Positions 44,007-54,411 of a DNA stretch of 62,848 nt are shown piece by piece. Location: positions 1-62,848 of the forward strand of contig JACPQR010000204.1 of NCBI GenBank assembly GCA_016190375.1. Direction: 5' to 3'. The notes under the pieces were generated by a model, which was given only the letters and a program-made list of their open reading frames with translations, ran no database searches and was not told the origin of the DNA. This stretch comes from Deltaproteobacteria bacterium (GTDB taxonomy: Bacteria > Myxococcota_A > Polyangia > JACPQR01). Numbering within the stretch: the stretch's first letter is position 1; the number at the start of each line of letters is the position of its first letter. The translations under genes were made by a program, and so were the position numbers.

Positions 44007-45464
44007 TCACGCTCCGAGCAGACTATGGAGGAGCTCGTTGACCACCTTGGGGTTCCCCTGGCCCTTCGTGGCCTTCATCACCTTGCCCACGAAGAACCCG
44101 AAGAGCTTCTCCCTGCCGCCACGAAATGCCTCGACCTCGGCGGGGTGCGCGGCGATCACGTCCCGACAGGCCGCCTCGATCGCTGCCACGTCGGAGACCT
44201 GGCACAGCCCCTTCTCCTCCACGACCTGCGCCGGCGCCACCCCCCGCTCGGCTGCCTCGTCCAGCACCTTGCGCGCGACGGTGAGAGAGATCGTGCCTTC
44301 GTCGACGAGCTTCTGGAGCTGGGCGAGGTGCGCGGCCGGAACGGCGAAGATCGCCTCGAGCCCGTCGATCCGCGCGGTCTTCATCAGCGTGTTGATCACC
44401 CAGTTCGCGACGGGCTTGGCGCCCTGGGCCCGCGCCGCCCCGTATTCCGCGAGGGCGGCCTCGAAGTAGTCGGCGACCCGCGGGTGGCTCGCGAGGACCG
44501 CGGCGTCGTAGGTGGACAGCCCCAGCGCCTTGACGAAGCGGCGCCTCCTCGCGGACGGCAGCTCCGGCATCTCGTTCTGGATCCGATCGATGAAGGCCGC
44601 GTCCACCTCGACGGGCGGAAGGTCGGGGTCCGGAAAGTACCGGTAGTCCTCCGCCTCCTCCTTGGAGCGCATCGGGAAGGTCTCGCCCCTGGCGTCGTTC
44701 CACAGGCGCGTCTCCTGCCGCACCGCCTCGCCCGCCTCGAGGACCGAGCTCTGCCGGCGCACCTCGAAGTCGATCGCCTGCCTGACGAACTTGAAGGAGT
44801 TGATGTTCTTGAGCTCCGTCCGCGTTCCGAATTCCGCCTGGCCTACCGGGCGCACCGACACGTTGGCGTCGCACCGGAAGGAGCCCTCCTCGAGGTTGCC
44901 GTCGTTGACGCCGATGGCCATCAGGATCGCGCGAAGCTCCTTGAGGTACTCGGCCGCCTCCGCCGCGCTGCGCAGGTCGGGGGCGCCGACGATCTCGACC
45001 AGGGGGACGCCCGATCGGTTGAAGTCGACCAGGCTGGTCGGGCTGCCGGTGGGGTGCACGTTCTTGCCCGCGTCCTCCTCGACGTGCGCCCGGACGATCC
45101 CGATGCGCTTCGGCCCGGCCTCCATCTCGATCTCGATCGCACCGCTCTCGTTGAGGGGCAGCTCGTACTGGGAGATCTGGTAGCCCTTCGGGAGGTCCGG
45201 GTAGAAGTAATTCTTTCGCGCGAAGCGGCTCGAGCGACGGACCTCGCAGCCGAGCGCGAGCCCGACCCGGATCGCGTACTCGACTGCGCGCCGGTTGAGC
45301 ACGGGCAGCGCGCCCGGCAGCCCCAGGCACACCGGGCAGACGTGGGAGTTGGGCGGCGCGCCGAACGCCGTCGAGCAGCCGCAGAAGAGCTTGGATGCCG
45401 TCAGGAGCTGAGCGTGCACCTCGAGCCCGATCACGGGCTCGTAGCGATCGGTCGCGGCGCTCAC
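44007..45464 (-). CDS. gatB: Asp-tRNA(Asn)/Glu-tRNA(Gln) amidotransferase subunit B
   Basis: 485 aa from GTG 45464, overlapping the gatA stop as GTGA. EPVIGLEVHAQLLTASKLFC, CPVCLGLPGALPVLN, FYPDLPKGYQISQYE and the yqeY-like C-terminal domain (FFVGKVMKATKGQGNPKVVNE) are all present. GatB binds the misacylated tRNA and activates its side chain for amidation by GatA. Confidence 0.97.
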   Translation of the reverse strand: MSAATDRYEPVIGLEVHAQLLTASKLFCGCSTAFGAPPNSHVCPVCLGLPGALPVLNRRAVEYAIRVGLALGCEVRRSSRFARKNYFYPDLPKGYQISQYELPLNESGAIEIEMEAGPKRIGIVRAHVEEDAGKNVHPTGSPTSLVDFNRSGVPLVEIVGAPDLRSAAEAAEYLKELRAILMAIGVNDGNLEEGSFRCDANVSVRPVGQAEFGTRTELKNINSFKFVRQAIDFEVRRQSSVLEAGEAVRQETRLWNDARGETFPMRSKEEAEDYRYFPDPDLPPVEVDAAFIDRIQNEMPELPSARRRRFVKALGLSTYDAAVLASHPRVADYFEAALAEYGAARAQGAKPVANWVINTLMKTARIDGLEAIFAVPAAHLAQLQKLVDEGTISLTVARKVLDEAAERGVAPAQVVEEKGLCQVSDVAAIEAACRDVIAAHPAEVEAFRGGREKLFGFFVGKVMKATKGQGNPKVVNELLHSLLGA

Positions 45465-46930
45465 GGCAGGACCTCCGGGCTTCGTCGAGCCCCGGGCGCG
45501 GCGCGCTCGAACGCGTCCGCCACGCGCAGCACGGTCGGCTCGTCGAACTGCCGCCCCATGATCTGCAGGCCGATGGGAAGGGCCGGGGCTCCGACGAACC
45601 CGCAAGGCACGGAGATCGCCGGCAACCCCGCCAGGCTCGCGGGAAGCGTGAAGACGTCGGCGAGGTACATCTGGAGCGGGTCATCCACGCGCTCGCCGAG
45701 GCGAAACGCGGCCGTCGGCGAGGTCGGTGCCACGATCGCGTCCACCTCGCCAAAGACCTCGTCGAAGTCGCGGCACACCAGCGTCCGCACCTTCTGCGCC
45801 TTGCCGTAGTAGGCGTCGTAGTAGCCCGCGGACAGGGCGTAGGTGCCGAGCATGATCCGGCGCTTCACCTCGGGCCCGAACCCCGCGGCTCGCGTCCTCG
45901 CGTACATCTGATCGAGGCTCGCGGCAGGGACACGAAGACCGTAGCGGACGCCGTCGTACCTGGACAGGTTCGAGGACGCCTCCGCGGTGGCCACGAGGTA
46001 GTAGACGGCGAGGGCGTACTCGGTGTGCGGGAGGGACACCTCGCACAGCGCCGCGCCGAGCTCGGCGAGACGCGCGATCGCCGCGCGAACCACGTGGGCG
46101 ACGTCGGGGTCCATTCCCTCGACGAAGTACTCGCGAGGGACGCCGATCTTCAGTCCCCCGAGGTCCCGGCCGAGAGCGGCTAGCAGATCCGGGACGCCTC
46201 GCGGCGCGCTGGTCGAGTCGCGCGGGTCGTGCCCCGCGATGACGGAGGTGACCAGCGCGGCGTCCCTCACCGTCCTCGAGAACGGTCCGATCTGGTCGAG
46301 CGACGAGGCGAAGGCGACGAGCCCCCAGCGTGACACGCGGCCGTAGGTCGGCTTGAGCCCGGTGACCCCGCAGTGCGAGGCCGGCTGGCGGATCGATCCG
46401 CCCGTGTCGGTGCCGATCGCGATGGGCACCATCCGGGCGGCGACGGCCGCGGCGCTGCCGCCGGACGAGCCGCCCGGGATGCGCGTCGGGTCGAAGGGGT
46501 TTCGCGTGATCTGGTAAGCGCTGTTCTCCGTCGACGAGCCCATGGCGAACTCGTCCATGTTCGTTTTACCCAGGAAGACGGCGTCCGCGGCCCTGAGCCG
46601 CTCGATCACCGTCGCGTCGTACCTCGGGACATAGCCCTCGAGGATCCGGGATCCGCAGGTCGTCTCGAGACCCTTGGTCGACAGGAGGTCCTTGAGCCCG
46701 ACCGGGACGCCGGCGAGGGCACCGGGCGGCTCGCCCCTCGCGCGCTTGCAGTCGACGGCATCGGCCATCTCGAGAGCCTTCTGGTCCGTCAAGCGGAGGA
46801 ACGCACCGATCCGGTCGTCGATCGCGTGGGCGCGGGCGAGGTGCGCCTCGGCGATCGCGCGCGCACTGGCCTCGCCCGAGCGGACGAGGTCCGCGAGCTC
46901 GACGGCGGTCAGGGAGCAGAGGTCGATCAC
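45461..46930 (-). CDS. gatA: Asp-tRNA(Asn)/Glu-tRNA(Gln) amidotransferase subunit A
   Basis: 489 aa from GTG 46930 overlapping gatC. The amidase signature is intact: GVPVGLKDLLSTKGLETTCGS with the catalytic Lys, NPFDPTRIPGGSSGGSAAAVAA and IGTDTGGSIRQPASHCGVTG with the Ser-cisSer pair. It generates ammonia from glutamine for transamidation. Using all three subunits implies that the organism forms Gln- and/or Asn-tRNA indirectly. Confidence 0.97.
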   Translation of the reverse strand: MIDLCSLTAVELADLVRSGEASARAIAEAHLARAHAIDDRIGAFLRLTDQKALEMADAVDCKRARGEPPGALAGVPVGLKDLLSTKGLETTCGSRILEGYVPRYDATVIERLRAADAVFLGKTNMDEFAMGSSTENSAYQITRNPFDPTRIPGGSSGGSAAAVAARMVPIAIGTDTGGSIRQPASHCGVTGLKPTYGRVSRWGLVAFASSLDQIGPFSRTVRDAALVTSVIAGHDPRDSTSAPRGVPDLLAALGRDLGGLKIGVPREYFVEGMDPDVAHVVRAAIARLAELGAALCEVSLPHTEYALAVYYLVATAEASSNLSRYDGVRYGLRVPAASLDQMYARTRAAGFGPEVKRRIMLGTYALSAGYYDAYYGKAQKVRTLVCRDFDEVFGEVDAIVAPTSPTAAFRLGERVDDPLQMYLADVFTLPASLAGLPAISVPCGFVGAPALPIGLQIMGRQFDEPTVLRVADAFERAAPGARRSPEVLP

Positions 46931-47232
46931 TTCTCGTCCCCGGCGATGATCCTCGGAACGGCGAAGCAGCCTTCCTCCCACGCCGGAGCCGGTGCCGCGG
47001 CGTCGTCGCGCCCGAGACCGGGGCGCGCCTCGTCCTCGCGCATCGGCGCCTCGAGCCGGATCGCCTGAGCCGTCGGAGGCACGTCGCGGGTGTCGAGCCG
47101 CTCGAGCATGGCGACGTGGTCGAGGATCGCGGCGAGCTGCGTCGAGAAGCGCTCGATCTCCTCCCCCGTGAGCTCCAGCCTCGCGAGCCGGGCGACCTTG
47201 ACGACTTCGGCCTTCGTGATCCGCTCCGCCAT
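46927..47232 (-). CDS. gatC: Asp-tRNA(Asn)/Glu-tRNA(Gln) amidotransferase subunit C
   Basis: 101 aa. ITKAEVVKVARLARLELTGEEIERF and LAAILDHVAMLERLDT are the GatC start and helix. The C-terminus keeps the MREDEARPGL strand that wraps the A-B interface. First gene of gatC-gatA-gatB-mtnA, all coupled by overlaps or a single base. Confidence 0.95.
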   Translation of the reverse strand: MAERITKAEVVKVARLARLELTGEEIERFSTQLAAILDHVAMLERLDTRDVPPTAQAIRLEAPMREDEARPGLGRDDAAAPAPAWEEGCFAVPRIIAGDEK

Positions 47233-47276
47233 GGCCGCGGCGAGTGTATCCTCACGAAAACTCGTTGCAATGGAGC

Positions 47277-47306
47277 TTGTACCGCGCTCACCGCTCCCAT
47301 TATGAT
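47277..47306 (+). promoter_or_regulatory. Candidate sigma70 promoter for the hybrid kinase gene
   Basis: TTGTAC (47277-47282), 18 bases, TATGAT (47301-47306). The predicted start near 47313 leaves about 14 bases before the TTG codon. It lies in the 94-base divergent space between gatC and the kinase. Confidence 0.5.
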
Positions 47307-47326
47307 CTGGCTGTAAGAGCGCGCGC

Positions 47327-48466
47327 TTGGACGGCGACGAGAAAGCGGCGGGAGGTGGGGATCCGGGGACGGGTCGCCTCGAAGCGCTGGCGTCCCTGGG
47401 CCAGCTCACCGCGAGCGTCTCGCACGAGTTCAACAACATCCTCACCGCGATACTCGGGTGGGCGCAACTCGCCATGCGCGACATGCAGAACCCGAGGACG
47501 CTGGAGACTGCGCTCTGCACGATCGAGGCGAACGCCCGGCGCGCGCGACGAGTCGTTCGCGACCTCCTCGACTCGGTCCGTGACGACTCGGAGCGGCGGC
47601 CCACCTGCCTGTCGGACGTGGTCGACGACGCGCTCAGGCTCCTCGCGTGGGAGCTGCGCAACGTCGGGGTCCGCGTCCGGCGGGAGCTCGAGCCCACGCC
47701 GGATCTCTTCGTCGACCGCGGTCGAATCCAGCAGATCCTCGTCAACCTGATGCTCAATGCGATGCAGGCCATGCCGTCCGGGGGCGAGCTCGTGGTCGCG
47801 GTCCGCGCGGTCGAGGGCGGGGTCGAGGTCGACGTGGCCGACACGGGGCGAGGGATCGACCCCACGGTGGCCGGTCGCCTCTTCGAGCCGTTCGTCTCCA
47901 CGAAGTCCAGCGCCGAGGTCGGCGGAGGCTCCGGGCTCGGCCTCGCTGTCAGCCGGAGGATCGCGCTCGAGCACGGCGGGGACATCCGGCTGCGCGGCTC
48001 GCCCGGCCACGGAGCGGTGTTCACGCTCTTTCTGCCCGAGACGACCGCGCCGCCGCTCGCCCTGCCGGCCACGACGCCGACCGTGCCGGAGCGGCCCCTC
48101 CGTGTCCGCGTGCTCGTGATCGACGACGAGGCCGACATCAGGGACCTGCTCACGACCGCGCTCGAGCTCAGGGGCGCAACGGTCGAGTCCGCGGCGGATC
48201 CCACCTCCGCCCTCGCGAAGCTCGAGGCGTCCGAATTCGGCGTGGTCCTCCTCGACTACACGCTGCCGGGCACGAACGGGCTGGAGGTCCTTGGTCGGAT
48301 GCGCCAGCTCCGGCCGAAGCTCCCCGTCTACTTCATGTCGGGGCGCACGGGAACGGACACGACCCACGTCGGCTCGACTGCCTCGGCCCCGACGGGCTGG
48401 ATACGAAAGCCCTTCGACCTCGAGGAGGTCTACCGCGAGGTCGCACGCTCGGTGTTCTCGGCATAG
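47327..48466 (+). CDS. Hybrid histidine kinase with C-terminal receiver
   Basis: 379 aa from TTG. The HisKA helix contains LTASVSHEFNNILTAILG with the phospho-His. The HATPase domain has NLMLNAMQAMPSGG, DTGRGIDP and GGGSGLGLAVSRRIALEHGG. A receiver follows (VLVIDDEADIRDLL, LLDYTLPGTNGLEVLG, FMSGRTG, IRKPFDLEEV). There is no sensor domain and no membrane helix, so input must come from a partner. The order HK-REC is that of cytoplasmic NtrB-like hybrids. Confidence 0.92.
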   Translation: MDGDEKAAGGGDPGTGRLEALASLGQLTASVSHEFNNILTAILGWAQLAMRDMQNPRTLETALCTIEANARRARRVVRDLLDSVRDDSERRPTCLSDVVDDALRLLAWELRNVGVRVRRELEPTPDLFVDRGRIQQILVNLMLNAMQAMPSGGELVVAVRAVEGGVEVDVADTGRGIDPTVAGRLFEPFVSTKSSAEVGGGSGLGLAVSRRIALEHGGDIRLRGSPGHGAVFTLFLPETTAPPLALPATTPTVPERPLRVRVLVIDDEADIRDLLTTALELRGATVESAADPTSALAKLEASEFGVVLLDYTLPGTNGLEVLGRMRQLRPKLPVYFMSGRTGTDTTHVGSTASAPTGWIRKPFDLEEVYREVARSVFSA

Positions 48467-48481
48467 GCGCGTCACACGCCC

Positions 48482-48757
48482 CTAGCTGCCCCTCATCGCC
48501 GCTGGCAGGCGCTTTCCGGCGGATTCACAGGAAGGCGGGAAGGCGAGAAGGGGACCTCGAGCGTGAGCCGCCGCAGGCCCCGTTTCATCCTGTCGGCGTG
48601 GAAGTTCGTGAGTAGGCCGGCGTGCAGGCGCCAGGCACTGCTCGTAGGCCGACTCGAGCAGGCCCGGCCCCAGTACTCGACAAGCCTCCGTGCAGGCGCC
48701 GACCACCAGTGCGAAACAACCATCAAACCTTCCCGCCTTCCCGCCTTCCTGTTCCAT
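48482..48757 (-). pseudogene. GxxExxY-family protein remnant with internal deletion
   Basis: On the minus strand the sequence ALVVGACTEACRVLGPGLLE then SAYEQCLA is the N-terminal core of GxxExxY proteins (usual VIGACIEVHRxLGPGLLESAYEECL pattern, here in parts). Then, in a different frame, GLLTNFHADRMKRGLRRLTL is the C-terminal end of the same family. About 70 codons between are missing and the frame changes. Both ends lie inside a 25-bp terminal inverted repeat (48527-48551 and 48728-48752). It cannot make a working protein. Confidence 0.7.
48527..48752. mobile_element. Small cassette with inverted GGAAGGCG-repeat ends
   Basis: 48527-48551 and the reverse complement of 48728-48752 agree at 24 of 25 bases. 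Each arm is ACA followed by GGAAGGCG units. The 226-bp unit encloses the GxxExxY remnant. The rest of the 48467-48820 gap (354 bases) shows no other gene. The layout matches the larger cassette at 57.5-58.0 kb, with a different repeat unit and body gene. Confidence 0.6.
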
Positions 48758-48820
48758 TCCCTCATGTCGGTCGGCGGCGCACTGCAGTTTCGTGCGCGCT
48801 GCAACCAGCGGCGATGCTCC

Positions 48821-50794
48821 CTACCCCTTGCCTTTCTCGTCCATCCGTCGGAGCCCTTCGAGCAGGAGCATCTCCGCGCTGCCGGTGATCGCGCGGTCCT
48901 TCGGCACGAAGGTCGGATCGAGCGAGAAGTCACCCTCGCGGATCTCCAGGAGCGCGTAGAACGCGTCCTCGCCCTGCAGGCGGCCGGAGGATGCGTTGAC
49001 GATCGCGCCTTCGGAGAAGTGCACCTCGCCCGAGCCGGCTGGTCCACGGATGCTGAGCCGCCCGCTCTTGCGGCTCTGGGCGAGGACCTGCACGAGATCC
49101 GGCAGCGCCAGCTCGGCGAGCGATCCGGCCACGCCGCGCTTCGCGCCGGCGCTGGCCTGCTGCTCGCCGACGCGGCGGAGCTTCGCGGCGAGGACGTCCG
49201 GCGCCGCGGGCTTCGGGAAGTACTCGGTCGCGCCGAGCTCGAAGCCGCGGTTGACGTCGGCCGTGTCGAACCTGCGCGCGACGAAGAAGAACGGCAGGCT
49301 CCGGGTCTGCTCCTCCGCGTGCAGCCTCCTCAGGAGCTCGAAGCCGTCGAAGGGCGTGAGCTCGACCTCGCTGATCACGAAGTCGACGTCCCCGCCGGCC
49401 GCCGCCGCCAGCGCGAGGTCCGCGGTCTGGACGACCTGGACCTCGAAGCCGTGCGACATGAGCCGGAGCTCGACCACCGTGGCGTCCTCGGCGTCCGGCT
49501 CGACGAGCAGCACCACGGGCCTGTCGGCGAGGAGCTTCTGCCGCAGGTCGCCGCCGGTGACCGCGTGACGGAAGAGGTCGATGAGGTCCTCGTCGAAGAC
49601 CGTGCCATTGTGCTTCGCCAGGGCGGCGTGGGCTTCGTTGGGCTGCAGCACCCGGCGGAACGGGTTTCGCGGGTTCGACGTGAGGTCCGCGTAGGTGTCG
49701 CAGATCGCCAGGATCCGAGCGCCGAGCGGGATGTCCTTGCCACCCAACCTCGCGGGGAACCCGCTGCCGTCGAAGCGCTCGTACATCGAGGAGACGGCCG
49801 AGAAGGACGGGTCGAGCACGCGGATCGTCTCGAACAGTCGCGCGGGCGTCGAGAAGGACTTCTGGGCGGCGAGCTTGTGACCTTCGTACTCGGCGACGTT
49901 GAGTGCGGTCAGGTGATAGCCGCCCATCTTGCCGAGGTCGTGCAGGTACGCCGCCATCGTGATCGCCTCGGCCTCGGCGGCGGGCAGCCCCATCCTCTCC
50001 GCCATCTGCCTGCACAGCCGGGCCACCGCCGGCGAATGGCCGCGCAGCTCGGCCCTCGAGGACTCGAGGAGCGAGAGGAGCACGTTCAAGGTCTCGACGA
50101 AGTCGCGCTCGCCGAGGCGCGGCGGCGGAAGCTTGATCGCGATGGGCGTGGGGGGCGGTGGTGTTGGCGGCTCGCGACGCGCCGGCAGGGTCACGATGGA
50201 GAACGCGCCCGTCTCCTCGCGGCCGTCCGACTCGGCAGGGGCCGCGGGCGGGCCCCCGAGGCGGTCGACGTCCATCACGCCGCGCGCGTACAGGTCCCCG
50301 AGCGCGTCGGGCGCGGCGATCGCCACGGTCGCGAATGCGTGGTAGCTCCGGCGATACCACTTGGCGATCGCCGCCTTGATCCCGGCTGGCCTCGCGAGAT
50401 AGGTCCGGACCTCGCGAGCCCCCGAGACGAGCTCCACCTGCTTCGACATGTCGAGGTCGTCGGGGTCGGCGGTCACGACCGAGAGCACGAGGCCGGAGTC
50501 GTCGAACAGGATCGGAAAGACCTGGACCCGGTCGGCCACCTTGACCGGAACCATGTCCAGGACGCGCTGAGCGACGTCGAGCTGCGATAGCTTCTCGGTC
50601 GAGACAAACCGCGTCTTGAACTTCGCGGCCAGAACCTTCAGGAGCGCGATCTCGTCGATGGCCCGGATGTCGAGGAGCGCCTCCTCGATCCGGATCCCGC
50701 GCCTCCGCATGGCCTGGATGGCGCTGTCGTGCTGGTCGGCCGAGATCAGCCCCTCGTCGCGCAGGAGCGTCGCCACCCACGTCGAGCTGCGCAC
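48821..50794 (-). CDS. MshEN/HD-GYP-like/receiver/PATAN multidomain regulator
   Basis: About 657 aa from GTG 50794 (VRSSTWVATLLRDEGL). Domains in order: a MshEN-like N-terminal domain (about 5-130), which in relatives binds c-di-GMP; a Pro-rich linker (about 205-225); and an HD domain (about 240-415). The HD domain has MAAYLHDLGKMGGY, but at the GYP site MYERFDGSGFP, where the usual HH before E is missing. Next is a receiver-like domain (about 430-550) with VISEVEL in place of the phospho-Asp and FPKP. A PATAN/DUF4388 domain ends the protein (SLAELALPDLVQVLAQSRKS). It may bind rather than hydrolyse cyclic-di-GMP. Confidence 0.82.
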   Translation of the reverse strand: MRSSTWVATLLRDEGLISADQHDSAIQAMRRRGIRIEEALLDIRAIDEIALLKVLAAKFKTRFVSTEKLSQLDVAQRVLDMVPVKVADRVQVFPILFDDSGLVLSVVTADPDDLDMSKQVELVSGAREVRTYLARPAGIKAAIAKWYRRSYHAFATVAIAAPDALGDLYARGVMDVDRLGGPPAAPAESDGREETGAFSIVTLPARREPPTPPPPTPIAIKLPPPRLGERDFVETLNVLLSLLESSRAELRGHSPAVARLCRQMAERMGLPAAEAEAITMAAYLHDLGKMGGYHLTALNVAEYEGHKLAAQKSFSTPARLFETIRVLDPSFSAVSSMYERFDGSGFPARLGGKDIPLGARILAICDTYADLTSNPRNPFRRVLQPNEAHAALAKHNGTVFDEDLIDLFRHAVTGGDLRQKLLADRPVVLLVEPDAEDATVVELRLMSHGFEVQVVQTADLALAAAAGGDVDFVISEVELTPFDGFELLRRLHAEEQTRSLPFFFVARRFDTADVNRGFELGATEYFPKPAAPDVLAAKLRRVGEQQASAGAKRGVAGSLAELALPDLVQVLAQSRKSGRLSIRGPAGSGEVHFSEGAIVNASSGRLQGEDAFYALLEIREGDFSLDPTFVPKDRAITGSAEMLLLEGLRRMDEKGKG

Positions 50795-50884
50795 CAAAGC
50801 GCCCCATTCTAGGTTGGAAGACCCTCGAGGTGTCAATTCGGACCGTCGAGCGGTTGCGGCGCACGGTCCGGGGTTTCGCCAGAC

Positions 50885-51050
50885 GTGGACGTAGGCGTGG
50901 ACGCAGGCGTGGTCGTGGACCTTGACGGCGACGACGACGTGGACGGCGGCGGCCCACTCGTTTGACGCGACCAGCCCTGCGTCAACCGGGGAGCGTCCAC
51001 GTCCACGTCCACGTCGCCGTCAAGGTCCACGTCAACGGCGACGGCGACGG
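50885..51050. repeat. Empty cassette: facing GTCCAC/GTGGAC arrays
   Basis: 50885-50944 is a GTGGAC-type array and 50995-51036 the opposite-strand GTCCAC/GTCAAC array. 50914-50932 is the exact inverse of 51013-51031. Only 50 bases lie between and carry no gene. This fills the 340-base gap between the HD-domain gene and the next lipoprotein. Confidence 0.65.
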
Positions 51051-51095
51051 CCAGCGAAACCCAGGGCCGTGCAACGCACCCCGGCGCTCCGTTCC

Positions 51096-51125
51096 TTTAC
51101 AGTGGGGCGCCGGGCGGGCTAGAAA
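51096..51125 (+). promoter_or_regulatory. Candidate promoter for the lipoprotein-mlaE-thiC block
   Basis: TTTACA (51096-51101), 18 bases, TAGAAA (51120-51125). The start codon GTG is 9 bases further on with no Shine-Dalgarno, so the message would be leaderless. It lies directly beside the empty repeat cassette. Confidence 0.5.
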
Positions 51126-51134
51126 ACGCTCAGC

Positions 51135-51635
51135 GTGTCCCGGGTTGCTCTCTGCCTCGTACTCCTGTCGGGCTGCGGCGCCGGACCGACGTTCTCGAGA
51201 GGCGTGTTTCGCGACGGTGACGTCGTGTTCAGGATCGGCGACCTGGGCGGCGACTGGCGGCGGGTCGAGGTGGCGGGCAACGACCTCGCATTCCACAGCC
51301 GCACCGTCGCGGGTGTGGTCGCCATCAACGGAGACTGCGACCGCGACAACGACCCTCCTCTCCGCCAGCTCCTGATGCAGCTCCTCATCGGGTTCACGGA
51401 GCGGGAGTTCTTGACCGAGGAGGCGATCCCCCTGGACGGCCGGGAGGCCATGCACGCGATCGTGCGGGCCAGGATCGACGGAGTCCCGATGCTGCTGGAT
51501 CTGTTCGTCCTCAAGAAGGACGAGTGCCTGTACGACTTCAGTTACGTCGCCCCGCCCGGAGAGTTCGAGAGGGCCCGCGGCGACTACGAGGCCTTCGTTC
51601 GCGGCTTCGCCGCACCCATGAGGAGACAGAGGTGA
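51135..51635 (+). CDS. Small lipoprotein, function unknown
   Basis: 166 aa from GTG. Signal peptide with lipobox L-S-G-C (Cys14). The mature part (GVFRDGDVVFRIGDLGGDW, FLTEEAIPLDGREAMHAIVRARIDG) has an alternating strand pattern and a single later Cys. Its stop overlaps the MlaE start by GTGA. Co-translation with an envelope lipid permease suggests an envelope role; no family recognised. Confidence 0.65.
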   Translation: MSRVALCLVLLSGCGAGPTFSRGVFRDGDVVFRIGDLGGDWRRVEVAGNDLAFHSRTVAGVVAINGDCDRDNDPPLRQLLMQLLIGFTEREFLTEEAIPLDGREAMHAIVRARIDGVPMLLDLFVLKKDECLYDFSYVAPPGEFERARGDYEAFVRGFAAPMRRQR

Positions 51636-52432
51636 GCTCCGGCCCGCTCCGGCCCGCCCAGGAGCTGCTCGGCCGGCTCGGTCGGGAGTTCGGCGAGCTC
51701 ATGGGCACGCTCGGAAGCGCGTCGCTCTTGACCGCGCAGGCGTTCCGATCTCTGTTCAGGCGACCCTTCGAGCTTCGCCAGATCCTCGCGCAGATGGAGG
51801 AGCTCGGGCTCAGGTCGCTCACGATCGCGATCCTCACGGCGACGTTCACCGGGATGGTGATGTCGCTGCAGTTCGCGTGGGGTCTGGGTCGGTTCGGCGC
51901 AAAGGAGTACGTGGGCCGCGTGATCGGGATCTCCATCGCCCGCGAGCTCGGGCCGGTCCTGACCGCGCTGATGGTCGGCGGGCGGATCGGCTCCGGGATG
52001 GCGGCGGAGCTCGGCTCGATGGCGGTGACCGAGCAGATCGACGCCATCCGGGCGCTGGGAGCGGACCCCATCAAGAAGCTCGTGATGCCGCGGGTCATCG
52101 CGTCCATCCTGGTCCTGCCGCTCCTCACGGTCGTCTCCGACCTCGTCGCCTTCGCGGGAGCGGCCCTCGTCGCGGAGTCCGAGTCGGGCGTGACCGCCGA
52201 GTTCTTCCTCTCCACGGCGCTGCAGTCCATGAAGGTCCAGGACTTCACGAGCGGGATCGGGAAGAGCTTCGTCTTCGGCTACATCATCGCGATCGTCGGC
52301 TGTCGTTACGGGCTCGTCACGAGCGGCGGGACGGAGAGCGTCGGGAACTCGACGACCCGCACGGTCGTGGTCACGTCGATCTTCATCCTGATGGCCGACT
52401 TCCTCCTCACGAAGCTGTTCATGATCCTGTAG
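51632..52432 (+). CDS. mlaE: MlaE-family lipid ABC transporter permease
   Basis: 266 aa. The MlaE signatures are present: GMVMSLQFAWGLGRFG, RELGPVLTALMVGGRIGSGMAAELG and MAVTEQIDAIRALGADPIKKLVMPRVIA, then VGNSTTRTVVVTSIFILMADFLLTK. It forms the inner-membrane channel for phospholipid traffic. The usual MlaF ATPase and MlaD MCE protein do not follow; the next gene is thiC. They must be supplied elsewhere if it functions. Confidence 0.9.
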   Translation: MSSGPLRPAQELLGRLGREFGELMGTLGSASLLTAQAFRSLFRRPFELRQILAQMEELGLRSLTIAILTATFTGMVMSLQFAWGLGRFGAKEYVGRVIGISIARELGPVLTALMVGGRIGSGMAAELGSMAVTEQIDAIRALGADPIKKLVMPRVIASILVLPLLTVVSDLVAFAGAALVAESESGVTAEFFLSTALQSMKVQDFTSGIGKSFVFGYIIAIVGCRYGLVTSGGTESVGNSTTRTVVVTSIFILMADFLLTKLFMIL

Positions 52433-52499
52433 GCTACGCGGCTCACGCTCGGGCGTTGACAGCGGGCGGACGCGTCGTTATTGGCTCGCCCGCGGAGGG

Positions 52500-54341
<1,842 letters not shown>

Positions 54342-54411
54342 CCGCGGGACGGCGCCGGGGTCATCATCGTCGCCTCATCGAGGCGCTCGGGTGGGGCGCG
54401 AGGAGGCGAAC

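Noticed and set aside
48563..50590. Plus-strand frame of 675 codons
   Set aside because: Antisense of the HD-domain mosaic and of the GxxExxY remnant.
50881..51060. Short frames across the GTCCAC arrays
   Set aside because: They translate to Val-Asp or Val-His repeats on both strands and lack a start with a ribosome site.
52433..52499. Possible TPP riboswitch before thiC
   Set aside because: Only 67 bases are available and neither the CUGAGA nor the ACCUGA box could be found.
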